The notes below the pieces were generated by a model. That model saw only the letters and a program-made list of their open reading frames with translations. It was not told the origin of the DNA and ran no database searches. The position numbers were made by a program, and so were the translations under genes. DNA of 5,028 nucleotides from JAYZVT01 sp050248375 (lineage in GTDB: Bacteria; Pseudomonadota; Alphaproteobacteria; Rhizobiales; Methyloligellaceae): NCBI GenBank assembly GCA_050248375.1, contig JBFWSL010000249.1:1-5028 (forward strand), written 5' to 3'. This document shows positions 1 through 5,028 of the stretch, one piece after another. The number at the start of each line of letters is the position of its first letter. The first letter of the stretch is position 1.

Positions 1-1069
1 GGATGGCGGGATCGAGGGCGTCGAGGCCCTCGATCATGGTCTTGTCCCAGTGATAGATGCCGTTGTTGGCGAAGAACGCGCCGCCGCCCTCGTGGCGCCA
101 GGCGCCGGTCACCGTGGCGATGGACGTTACCGCGTGCATGTTGACCGCACCGTTGCGCGAACGGGTGAAGCCGTAGCCGGCGCGGATATAGGTGCGCGGC
201 GTCTGGCCGATGAGGCGGGCGAAGGATTCGATCTCCCGCGCGGGAAGGCCGGTGACCTCCTCGGCCCATTCGGGCGTGCGGGTCTTCAGATGCCGCTCGA
301 ACCCGGCGGGGTCGTCGGCGTATCGCGCCAGATAGTCCCTGTCGGCGTAACCGTCGCGGAACAGCACATGCATGATGGCGCAGGCGAGCGCGCCGTCGGT
401 TCCCGGCCGGATGACGAGCGGGATGTCGGCCTGCTCGATGGTGCCGTTGCGATAGACGTCGACGGCGGCGATCCTGGCGCCCCGCTGTTTCCGGGCGGCG
501 GTCGCGTGGGTCATGACGTTGACCTGGGTGCTGACCGGGTTGGTGCCCCAGATGACCACCAGGTCGGACTTCGCCATCTCGCGGGGGTCCGGGCCCATCA
601 GCTTGCCGGTTCCCGCCACGATGCCGGCCTGGGCCAGCGGCACGCAGATGGAGTTGAAGATGCGGGAATAGCCCTTGGCGTGGCGCAGGCGGTTGATGCC
701 GTCGCGCATGACCAGGCCCATGGTGCCCGCGTAGTAGTAGGGCCAGACCGCCTCGGAGCCATATTCGGCTTCCGCCTTCAGGAAGGCCTCGGCGGTGATG
801 TCGAGGGCGTCGTCCCAGCTTACGGGCTCGAACTCGCCGGACCCCTTGGCGCCCTTGCGGCGCAGGGGCCGCAGCAGCCTGCCGGGATGATGGATGCGCT
901 CGGCGTAGCGGGCCACCTTGGCGCAGATGACGCCCGCCGTGTAGCTGTTGTCCTTCGCGCCCCGCACCCGGCCGATGCGGCGGTCGTCCAGCAGCTCCAC
1001 CTCCAGCGCGCAGGTGGAGGGGCAGTCATGCGGGCAGACCGAATGGCCTATGGAGATACGGGCGTCCAT
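1..1069 (-). CDS. Molybdopterin (bis-MGD) oxidoreductase, DMSO reductase superfamily, N-terminal part (cut by left edge)
   Basis: My translation of the minus strand from the ATG at 1069 stays open for 356 codons and runs off the window edge, so the C-terminal half and stop are missing. Residues 10-50 hold the [4Fe-4S] ligands: C12, C16 and C20 in VCPHDCPSTC, and C49 in GVICAK, as in the Molybdop_Fe4S4 domain. The catalytic molybdopterin domain follows from about residue 63. C142 (NSICVPLAQAG) falls where the superfamily places the Mo ligand (Cys, Sec or Ser), so a Cys-ligated Mo is inferred. WGTNPVSTQ (174-182) fits the first MGD-binding segment. No Tat signal or membrane segment is seen, so the enzyme is probably cytoplasmic. 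The start is supported by an AGGA seven bases upstream and by the Fe-S motif beginning soon after. It lies 89 bp downstream of ndk on the same strand. The family resembles the BisC/formate-dehydrogenase-like group common in alphaproteobacteria; the substrate cannot be assigned. Confidence 0.93.
   Translation of the reverse strand, partial: MDARISIGHSVCPHDCPSTCALEVELLDDRRIGRVRGAKDNSYTAGVICAKVARYAERIHHPGRLLRPLRRKGAKGSGEFEPVSWDDALDITAEAFLKAEAEYGSEAVWPYYYAGTMGLVMRDGINRLRHAKGYSRIFNSICVPLAQAGIVAGTGKLMGPDPREMAKSDLVVIWGTNPVSTQVNVMTHATAARKQRGARIAAVDVYRNGTIEQADIPLVIRPGTDGALACAIMHVLFRDGYADRDYLARYADDPAGFERHLKTRTPEWAEEVTGLPAREIESFARLIGQTPRTYIRAGYGFTRSRNGAVNMHAVTSIATVTGAWRHEGGGAFFANNGIYHWDKTMIEGLDALDPAI
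10..35. repeat. Perfect inverted repeat, 10-bp arms, 6-nt spacer, inside the oxidoreductase gene
   Basis: GATCGAGGGC at 10-19 and GCCCTCGATC at 26-35 are exact reverse complements separated by six bases. The repeat lies within coding sequence (about residues 345-353, I-E-G-L-D-A-L-D on the minus strand). Transcribed, it could form a stable GC-rich hairpin with a six-base loop. There is no T-run beside it and it is mid-gene, so it is not a conventional terminator. The protein repeat GLDALD partly accounts for it. Confidence 0.85.
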
Positions 1070-1076
1070 GCCGACG

Positions 1077-1080
1077 TCCT
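1077..1080 (-). promoter_or_regulatory. Ribosome binding site of the oxidoreductase gene
   Basis: On the minus strand AGGA lies seven bases before the ATG at 1069. This supports that ATG as the start of an open frame that has no in-frame stop close upstream. The match to the anti-Shine-Dalgarno is short, so it is supporting evidence only. Confidence 0.55.
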
Positions 1081-1158
1081 GAAGGATGCGGGGCCCTGAG
1101 GATAGCGGCTATCGGGACGCCCGTCTCCAGATGTTCGGAAAAGGGCGGTAAGCTCCGT

Positions 1159-1581
1159 TCAGCCGACGATCTCGGCCTTTTTGAAGCAGAGCTTGATCTC
1201 CTTCCTGGCGTTCTCCGGACTGTCGGAGCCGTGCACGGAGTTGCGCTCGATGTTCTCGGCGAATTCGGCGCGGACGGTGCCGGGCGCGGCGTCCTTGGGG
1301 TTGGTGGCCCCCATGACCTCGCGGTTCTTCGCCACCGCGTTGTTGCCTTCCAGAACCTGGATGACGATGGGGCCGGAAGTCATGAACTCCACCAGGTCCT
1401 TGTAGAAGGGCCGGTCCTTGTGGACCTTGTAGAACAGGCGGGCGTCCTTCTTCTTCCAGCGCACGCGCTTCTGGGCGACGACCCGCAGGCCCGCCTCCTC
1501 GAACTTGGCGATGATCTTGCCGGTCAGGTTGCGCGCCGTGGCGTCCGGCTTGATGATGGAAAGGGTCTGCTCGATGGCCAT
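1159..1581 (-). CDS. ndk: Nucleoside diphosphate kinase
   Basis: Transfers the gamma-phosphate of ATP to NDPs through a phosphohistidine intermediate, balancing cytoplasmic NTP and dNTP pools. The 140 residues match the usual bacterial Ndk length. The catalytic histidine is H117 in the signature NSVHGSDS (114-121). Other expected nucleotide-site residues are present: K11 (IIKPDA), Y51, R87 (REVMGATNP), R104 and N114. The C-terminus AEIVG is typical of proteobacterial Ndk. Residues 38-61 are unusually basic (RWKKKDARLFYKVHK), where alphaproteobacterial relatives usually have a more neutral stretch; this is surface variation, not loss of a catalytic residue. The ATG at 1581 has a GGAG nine bases upstream and a good promoter further out. 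The gene is divergent from the ABC-F gene, and the oxidoreductase follows it on the same strand. Confidence 0.98.
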   Translation of the reverse strand: MAIEQTLSIIKPDATARNLTGKIIAKFEEAGLRVVAQKRVRWKKKDARLFYKVHKDRPFYKDLVEFMTSGPIVIQVLEGNNAVAKNREVMGATNPKDAAPGTVRAEFAENIERNSVHGSDSPENARKEIKLCFKKAEIVG

Positions 1582-1590
1582 TGGGTCAGG

Positions 1591-1594
1591 CTCC
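1591..1594 (-). promoter_or_regulatory. Ribosome binding site of ndk
   Basis: GGAG on the minus strand, nine bases before the ndk ATG at 1581. It agrees with the family-conserved N-terminus (MAIEQTLSIIKPDA) beginning at that codon. Confidence 0.65.
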
Positions 1595-1625
1595 GAAATT
1601 GAGATGTCCGCGAGAGTTCGGGGCG

Positions 1626-1654
1626 CTTATATCGGGCCCTTCCGATGCCCGCAA
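1626..1654 (-). promoter_or_regulatory. Predicted sigma70-type promoter of ndk
   Basis: Reading the minus strand, TTGCGG (1654-1649) is followed after exactly 17 bases by TATAAG (1631-1626). The -35 box is preceded by C, giving the CTTG typical of alphaproteobacterial housekeeping promoters. The -10 box matches TATAAT at five of six positions. Transcription would begin near 1618-1620 and give a leader of roughly 38 bases before the ndk ATG. This is a motif-based prediction. Confidence 0.6.
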
Positions 1655-1671
1655 GACATGCGCGGAGCCTG

Positions 1672-1701
1672 TTTCCGGGTCCTCGCCGCGCATGCTATCA
1701 G
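1672..1701 (+). promoter_or_regulatory. Weak candidate promoter for the ABC-F gene
   Basis: TATCAG at 1696-1701 is preceded by TGC, an extended -10 arrangement, and lies 18 bases downstream of a poor -35 (TTTCCG, 1672-1677). It is the best plus-strand candidate I found between the divergent starts, and would give a leader of about 20 bases. The match is weak and may be chance. Confidence 0.22.
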
Positions 1702-1727
1702 GGCTGCCCGTACCCGACCTGTGAGCC

Positions 1728-3632
1728 ATGCTGCATATCAACGACCTTACCTACCGCATCGAAGGCCGTGTCGTGCTCGACAAGGCCACGGCCGGGATTC
1801 CGTCCGGGCACAAGGTGGGCGTGGTGGGCCGCAACGGGGCGGGCAAGACCACGCTGCTGCGGCTGATCGCGGGCGAGATCGCGGCCGACGACGGGGCCAT
1901 ACGCACGCCGAAGACCTCGCGTATCGGCATCGTCTCGCAGGAGGCTCCGGGCGGAGAAGCCTCGCCACTGGAGGTGGTGCTGGCCGCCGACACGGAGCGG
2001 GCGCGGCTGATGGCGGAGGCCGAGACGGCGGAGGGCGCGGCGCGGATCGCGGAAATCCATACCCGCCTCGGCGACATCGGCGCCCATTCCGCCCCGGCGC
2101 GGGCAGCCTCCATCCTCTCCGGCCTGGGGCTTTCGGAAGCGCAGCAGGCCGGCCCCTGCGCGGCGCTGTCGGGCGGCTGGCGCATGCGGGTAGCGCTGGC
2201 CTCCGCGCTGTTCGCCGCGCCGGAGATCCTGCTGCTGGACGAGCCCTCCAACTATCTCGACCTGGAAGGCACGCTCTGGCTGGAGACCTTCCTGCGCAAC
2301 TATCCTGAGACGGTGCTGATCGTCAGCCACGACCGCGACCTGCTGAACAAGGCGGTGGGCGCGATCCTGCATCTGTCGCAGGGCAAGCTGACGCTCTACG
2401 CCGGCGGTTACGACAGCTTCGAGGAGACGCGGCGCGAGAAGCAGCGGCTGCAACTCAAGCTCAAGAAGCGCCAGGACGACGAGCGGCGGAGGCTGGAGGC
2501 CTTCGTGGACCGCTTCCGCGCCAAGGCGTCGAAGGCCAGGCAGGCGCAGTCCCGGGTGAAGATGCTGGAGAAGATGCAGCCCATCGCGGAGGAGATCGAG
2601 GGGCGCGTGCCGCCCTTCCAGTTTCCCGACCCGCAGAAGCGCATGGGCAACCCGCTGATGCGGCTGGAGGGAGCGAGCGTCGGCTACGAGCCCGGGCAGC
2701 CCGTCCTGCGCGATCTCAGCCTGCGCATCGACGTGGACGACCGCATCGGTCTGCTCGGCTCCAACGGCAACGGCAAGAGCACCTTCGCCAAGCTGCTGTG
2801 CGGGCGGCTGGAGCCGATGGGCGGGCACCGCCGCTGTTCGAAGAAGGTGGAGTTCGGCTATTTCGCCCAGCACCAGCTCGACGAGCTGGCCGGCGGCATG
2901 ACGCCCTACGACCACATCGCGGCGCTGATGCCGGACGCCACCGAAGCGCAGAAGCGGGCACGGCTCGGCCATATCGGCTTCGGGGCGAATACCGCCGATA
3001 CCGTCGCGGAGAAACTCTCCGGCGGGGAGAAGGCGCGGCTGCTGTTCGCGCTCGCCGCCTTCCACGGCCCCCACCTGCTGATCCTGGACGAGCCGACCAA
3101 CCATCTGGACGTGGACAGCCGCGAGATGCTGATCCACGCGCTCAACGCCTACGAGGGCGCGGTGATCCTCATCAGCCACGACCGCCACCTGATCGAGGCC
3201 TGCGCGGAGCGGCTGTGGATCGTGCGCGGCGGCACGGTCACACCCTATGACGGCGACATGGAAAGCTACCGCGCCGAATGCCTGGCGGAGCGCGGCTCGG
3301 GCCGGGCCGGCCGGGCGGAGAAATCCGCCGCGCCCCTCTCCCGCGCCAGCCGTCAGGAGGAACGCCGCCTCGCGGCCCGCAGACGCAGCGAGATCGCTCC
3401 ACTGAAGAAGCAGACCGAGGCGCTGGAGAAGCGCATCGAGACGATCGCCGCGACGCTGGCGAAGATGGACAGCGCGCTCGGGGACTCCGCCCTCTACCGG
3501 GCCGATCCGGAAAAAGCCGCCGAACTCGCCCGCCAGCGGGGCCTGCTCTCCCGCGAGCTGGAGACGGCCGAACACGAATGGCTCGCGGCCAGCGAGGCCT
3601 ATGAGCAGGCCCGCGCCGGGCTGGAGTGCTGA
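1728..3632 (+). CDS. yheS: ABC-F family ATPase, YheS-type translation factor
   Basis: ABC-F proteins have two ATPase domains and no membrane part; they bind the ribosomal E site and act on stalled or slow translation. Domain 1: Walker A GRNGAGKTT (34-42), signature LSGGW (147-151), Walker B ILLLDEPSNYLD (167-178, catalytic E172), H-loop S200-H201. A charged helical linker (about 235-300, with DRFRAKASKARQAQSR) is the P-site tRNA interaction motif. Domain 2: Walker A GSNGNGKST (344-352), signature LSGGEK (430-435), Walker B LLILDEPTNHLD (450-461, E455), H-loop S483-H484. Residues about 540-630 form a predicted C-terminal coiled coil. The length (634) and the GYFAQHQL and GDSALY segments fit E. 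coli YheS (about 637) better than Uup. An in-frame TGA at 1722-1724, one codon before the ATG, fixes the start. The Shine-Dalgarno is poor (GAG at 1723-1725, very close). All ATPase motifs are intact. A resistance role is not indicated. Confidence 0.95.
   Translation: MLHINDLTYRIEGRVVLDKATAGIPSGHKVGVVGRNGAGKTTLLRLIAGEIAADDGAIRTPKTSRIGIVSQEAPGGEASPLEVVLAADTERARLMAEAETAEGAARIAEIHTRLGDIGAHSAPARAASILSGLGLSEAQQAGPCAALSGGWRMRVALASALFAAPEILLLDEPSNYLDLEGTLWLETFLRNYPETVLIVSHDRDLLNKAVGAILHLSQGKLTLYAGGYDSFEETRREKQRLQLKLKKRQDDERRRLEAFVDRFRAKASKARQAQSRVKMLEKMQPIAEEIEGRVPPFQFPDPQKRMGNPLMRLEGASVGYEPGQPVLRDLSLRIDVDDRIGLLGSNGNGKSTFAKLLCGRLEPMGGHRRCSKKVEFGYFAQHQLDELAGGMTPYDHIAALMPDATEAQKRARLGHIGFGANTADTVAEKLSGGEKARLLFALAAFHGPHLLILDEPTNHLDVDSREMLIHALNAYEGAVILISHDRHLIEACAERLWIVRGGTVTPYDGDMESYRAECLAERGSGRAGRAEKSAAPLSRASRQEERRLAARRRSEIAPLKKQTEALEKRIETIAATLAKMDSALGDSALYRADPEKAAELARQRGLLSRELETAEHEWLAASEAYEQARAGLEC
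2873..2889. repeat. 17-bp interrupted palindrome inside the ABC-F gene
   Basis: CCAGCTCG and CGAGCTGG are exact reverse complements around a single central A. The codons encode Q-L-D-E-L of a conserved family segment (QHQLDEL), so protein coding plus GC-biased codons explains it adequately. Recorded for completeness. Confidence 0.6.
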
Positions 3633-3646
3633 GGGCCGCGCGGCCC
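3633..3646 (+). terminator. GC palindrome just after the ABC-F stop, possible terminator
   Basis: GGGCCGCGCGGCCC begins at the base after the TGA stop and folds into a five-pair GC stem with a GCGC loop. No T-run follows, so it is not a classical intrinsic terminator. It could instead be an mRNA 3' end stabiliser or a terminator assisted by other factors. Its position between two separately led genes is the main reason to suspect transcription ends here. Confidence 0.35.
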
Positions 3647-3688
3647 GGGACGACCGGACCGAAGACCCTTCCCCTCATGCGAATTGAG

Positions 3689-3694
3689 TATAAG
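3689..3694 (+). promoter_or_regulatory. Candidate -10 box for the solute-binding protein gene
   Basis: TATAAG, in an AT-richer patch of this otherwise GC-rich window, lies 51 bases upstream of the ATG at 3746 and is identical to the predicted ndk -10 box. The sequence at -35 spacing (around 3666-3671, CCCTTC) does not resemble TTGACA. The promoter may therefore need an activator or use another sigma factor. No clear operator repeat is visible. Confidence 0.4.
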
Positions 3695-3733
3695 ATTTGT
3701 CCTAACGACCCAGGAAATGGGCCTGCTCGATTG

Positions 3734-3739
3734 GGAGGA
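3734..3739 (+). promoter_or_regulatory. Strong ribosome binding site of the solute-binding protein gene
   Basis: GGAGGA ends six bases before the ATG at 3746. It decides the start over the in-frame ATGs at codons 8, 14 and 17, which would shorten or destroy the signal peptide. The small palindrome GGAAATTCC (3737-3745) overlaps its end, but a four-pair stem is unlikely to matter. Confidence 0.8.
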
Positions 3740-3745
3740 AATTCC

Positions 3746-5028
3746 ATGAAAACGACGTCTTTCAGGATGACCCGGCGCGTTGCCATGCTGGGAATGGCTG
3801 TCGCGGCCCTGCTGGCGGGGACGCCGGCACAGGCGCTGGAGGACAAGCTGGTCATCGTGACCTCTTATCCTCCGGACACCACCGATACGATCAAGGCGGC
3901 CTTCGAGGCCAAGCACCCCGGCGTCAAGGTCGAGATGCTCAGGAAGAACACCACCGCGGGCATCAAGTACCTCCAGGAGACCGCGGGCAACAACACCTCC
4001 GACATGTTCTGGGCCTCCGCGCCCGACGCCTTCGAAGTGCTCAAGGGCGACGGCCTGCTGCAGAAATACGACCTGAAGGTGACCGGCATCCCGGAGAAGG
4101 TCGGCGCCTTTCCGATCAACGATCCGGACGGCTACTACAAGGGCTTCGCCGCCTCGGGCTACGGCATTATGTGGAACACGCGCTACGTGCAGGCCAAGAA
4201 GCTGCCCGTGGCCAAGACCTGGGACGACCTGGCGCAGCCGGTCTATCACGGCCATGTCGGCATGAGCTCGCCGTCGCGTTCCGGCACCACCCACCTGACG
4301 GTCGAGACGATCCTGCAGGGCGAGGGCTGGGACAAGGGCTGGAAGCTGATCAAGGAGATCTCGGGCAACTTCAAGACCGTCTCCGAACGCAGCTTCGGCG
4401 TGCCAGACGGCGTCAACTCCGGCCAGTTCGGCTATGGCATCGTCATCGACTTCTTCGCCTTCTCGTCGAAGGCTTCGGGCTTCCCGGTCGATTTCGTGTA
4501 TCCGCCGGTGACGACGCTGGTGCCCGCCAACATCGCCATCGTCAAGAACGCGCCGCACAAGGAAGCCGCCGCCGCGTTCATCGAATTCCTGATGTCCGAG
4601 GACGGGCAGCAAGTGCTGCTCGACCCGAAAATCATGCGCCTGCCCGTCAATCCGGCCACCTACGCCAAGGCGCCGGAGGGCTTCCCCAACCCGTTCAAGG
4701 ACAGCTCCATCGGCGCGGCGGTCAAGTTCGATCTGGACCTGTCGAAGAGCCGCTACAACGTGGTCAATTCCCTGTTCGACGTGATGGTCACCTACCGCCT
4801 CGACGAGCTGCGCGACACCACCAGGGCAATCCAGGACGCCGAGGCGAAGCTCAAGGACAAGCCGAACGCCGAGGCGAAGAAGCTGCTCGAGGAGGCAAGG
4901 TCGCTGGTGGCCGACATGCCGGTCACGGCGGAAAAGGCGAGCGACAAGGAGTTCAACTCCATCTTCAAGGCCAAGCGCAGGAAGGCCGAGGACAAGGTCG
5001 AGGGCCGCCAGGCCGAGATGGAGCAGGA
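3746..5028 (+). CDS. Periplasmic ABC-transporter solute-binding protein, Fe3+/PgtC-like family (cut by right edge)
   Basis: Captures a ligand in the periplasm for an ABC importer. The 427 visible codons are open to the edge. A signal peptide covers residues 1-30: basic start with R10-R11, hydrophobic MLGMAVAALLAG, and an AQA cleavage site before L31. The twin arginines lack the rest of a Tat motif, so Sec export is more likely. The mature part begins DKLVIVTSYPPD and carries DMFWASAPDAFEVLK (87-101), INDPDGYYKGFAASGYG (124-140), a serine/threonine-rich loop SSPSRSGTTHLT (174-185) and ERSFGVPDGVNSGQFG (214-229), all familiar from COG1840 and PgtC-like proteins. From about residue 350 a charged, alanine-rich helical tail extends beyond the usual binding fold. 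The ligand is uncertain: ferric iron, phosphoglycerate-type or other anions are possible. Permease and ATPase genes are expected downstream, outside the window. Confidence 0.92.
   Translation, partial: MKTTSFRMTRRVAMLGMAVAALLAGTPAQALEDKLVIVTSYPPDTTDTIKAAFEAKHPGVKVEMLRKNTTAGIKYLQETAGNNTSDMFWASAPDAFEVLKGDGLLQKYDLKVTGIPEKVGAFPINDPDGYYKGFAASGYGIMWNTRYVQAKKLPVAKTWDDLAQPVYHGHVGMSSPSRSGTTHLTVETILQGEGWDKGWKLIKEISGNFKTVSERSFGVPDGVNSGQFGYGIVIDFFAFSSKASGFPVDFVYPPVTTLVPANIAIVKNAPHKEAAAAFIEFLMSEDGQQVLLDPKIMRLPVNPATYAKAPEGFPNPFKDSSIGAAVKFDLDLSKSRYNVVNSLFDVMVTYRLDELRDTTRAIQDAEAKLKDKPNAEAKKLLEEARSLVADMPVTAEKASDKEFNSIFKAKRRKAEDKVEGRQAEMEQ
4836..4879 (+). repeat. 14-bp direct repeat in the tail of the solute-binding protein
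   Basis: ACGCCGAGGCGAAG occurs at 4836-4849 and again at 4866-4879. The 30-base period keeps the frame and gives AEAK at residues 365-368 and 375-378, ten residues apart. It sits in the charged helical tail. A small internal duplication is possible, but reuse of common Ala/Glu/Lys codons could also produce it. Confidence 0.7.

Noticed and set aside
50..1099. A 349-codon plus-strand open frame over the oxidoreductase region
   Set aside because: The minus strand gives a clear molybdoenzyme with Fe-S cysteines and an uninterrupted frame. The plus-strand product is Gly/Ala/Asp/Val-rich without a domain.
1101..1127. Possible terminator downstream of ndk
   Set aside because: The two stems have only five pairs each, one includes a G-U pair, and neither is followed by a T-run on the minus strand. 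A TTTT just after the ndk stop lacks a real stem before it.
1599..1632. Plus-strand promoter TTGAGA ... TTATAT for the ABC-F gene
   Set aside because: The spacing is 22 bases, too long for a sigma70 promoter, and the TATA element is already well explained as the ndk -10 on the opposite strand.
3301..3325. GGCCGG-rich low-complexity run in the ABC-F gene
   Set aside because: It encodes the flexible segment GRAGRAEK between the second ATPase domain and the C-terminal coiled coil. Gly/Arg/Ala codons explain it.
1698..3575. A 625-codon open frame on the minus strand, antisense to the ABC-F gene
   Set aside because: The plus strand encodes a complete ABC-F protein with all motifs in order. The antisense product is a low-complexity Arg/Ala/Gly/Leu-rich sequence with no recognisable domain, as expected from GC-biased third positions.
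3754..3835. Tat signal peptide on the solute-binding protein
   Set aside because: R10-R11 precede the hydrophobic stretch, but the expected Phe/Leu two residues after the arginines is Ala, so an ordinary Sec signal is more likely.
3599..4612. A 337-codon minus-strand open frame antisense to the solute-binding protein gene
   Set aside because: It is compositionally biased, matches no family I recognise, and overlaps a well-supported secreted protein.

Overview
The window is GC-rich with strong GC bias at third codon positions. It reads as ordinary chromosomal DNA of an alphaproteobacterium, possibly Rhodospirillales-like; this placement rests on remembered similarity of the proteins, since no database search was possible. 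No tRNA, rRNA, CRISPR array, insertion sequence or phage gene is visible.

Layout. Positions 1-1069 (minus strand) hold the N-terminal half of a cytoplasmic molybdopterin (bis-MGD) oxidoreductase with an N-terminal [4Fe-4S] site, cut by the left edge. Positions 1159-1581 (minus) hold ndk, nucleoside diphosphate kinase, complete with its catalytic histidine. A 146-bp divergent intergenic region (1582-1727) carries a good sigma70-type promoter for ndk (TTGCGG-N17-TATAAG). Positions 1728-3632 (plus) encode a complete YheS-type ABC-F ATPase, a ribosome-acting translation factor and not a transporter. A GC palindrome sits directly after its stop codon. After a 113-bp gap, positions 3746-5028 (plus) encode a secreted periplasmic solute-binding protein of the Fe3+/PgtC-like family, cut by the right edge inside a charged helical C-terminal tail.

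The genes do not form one pathway. ndk and the oxidoreductase could share a transcript (89-bp gap, same strand). The ABC-F gene appears monocistronic. The binding protein has its own leader, with a possible promoter and a strong Shine-Dalgarno, and probably opens an ABC importer operon whose permease and ATPase genes lie beyond the right edge.

I found no convincing new system. The points most worth a second look are a perfect 10-bp inverted repeat inside the oxidoreductase gene, the unassigned substrate of that enzyme, the repeat-bearing C-terminal tail of the binding protein, and the weak translation start of the ABC-F gene. The several-hundred-codon open frames antisense to the genes are best explained as GC-bias shadows.
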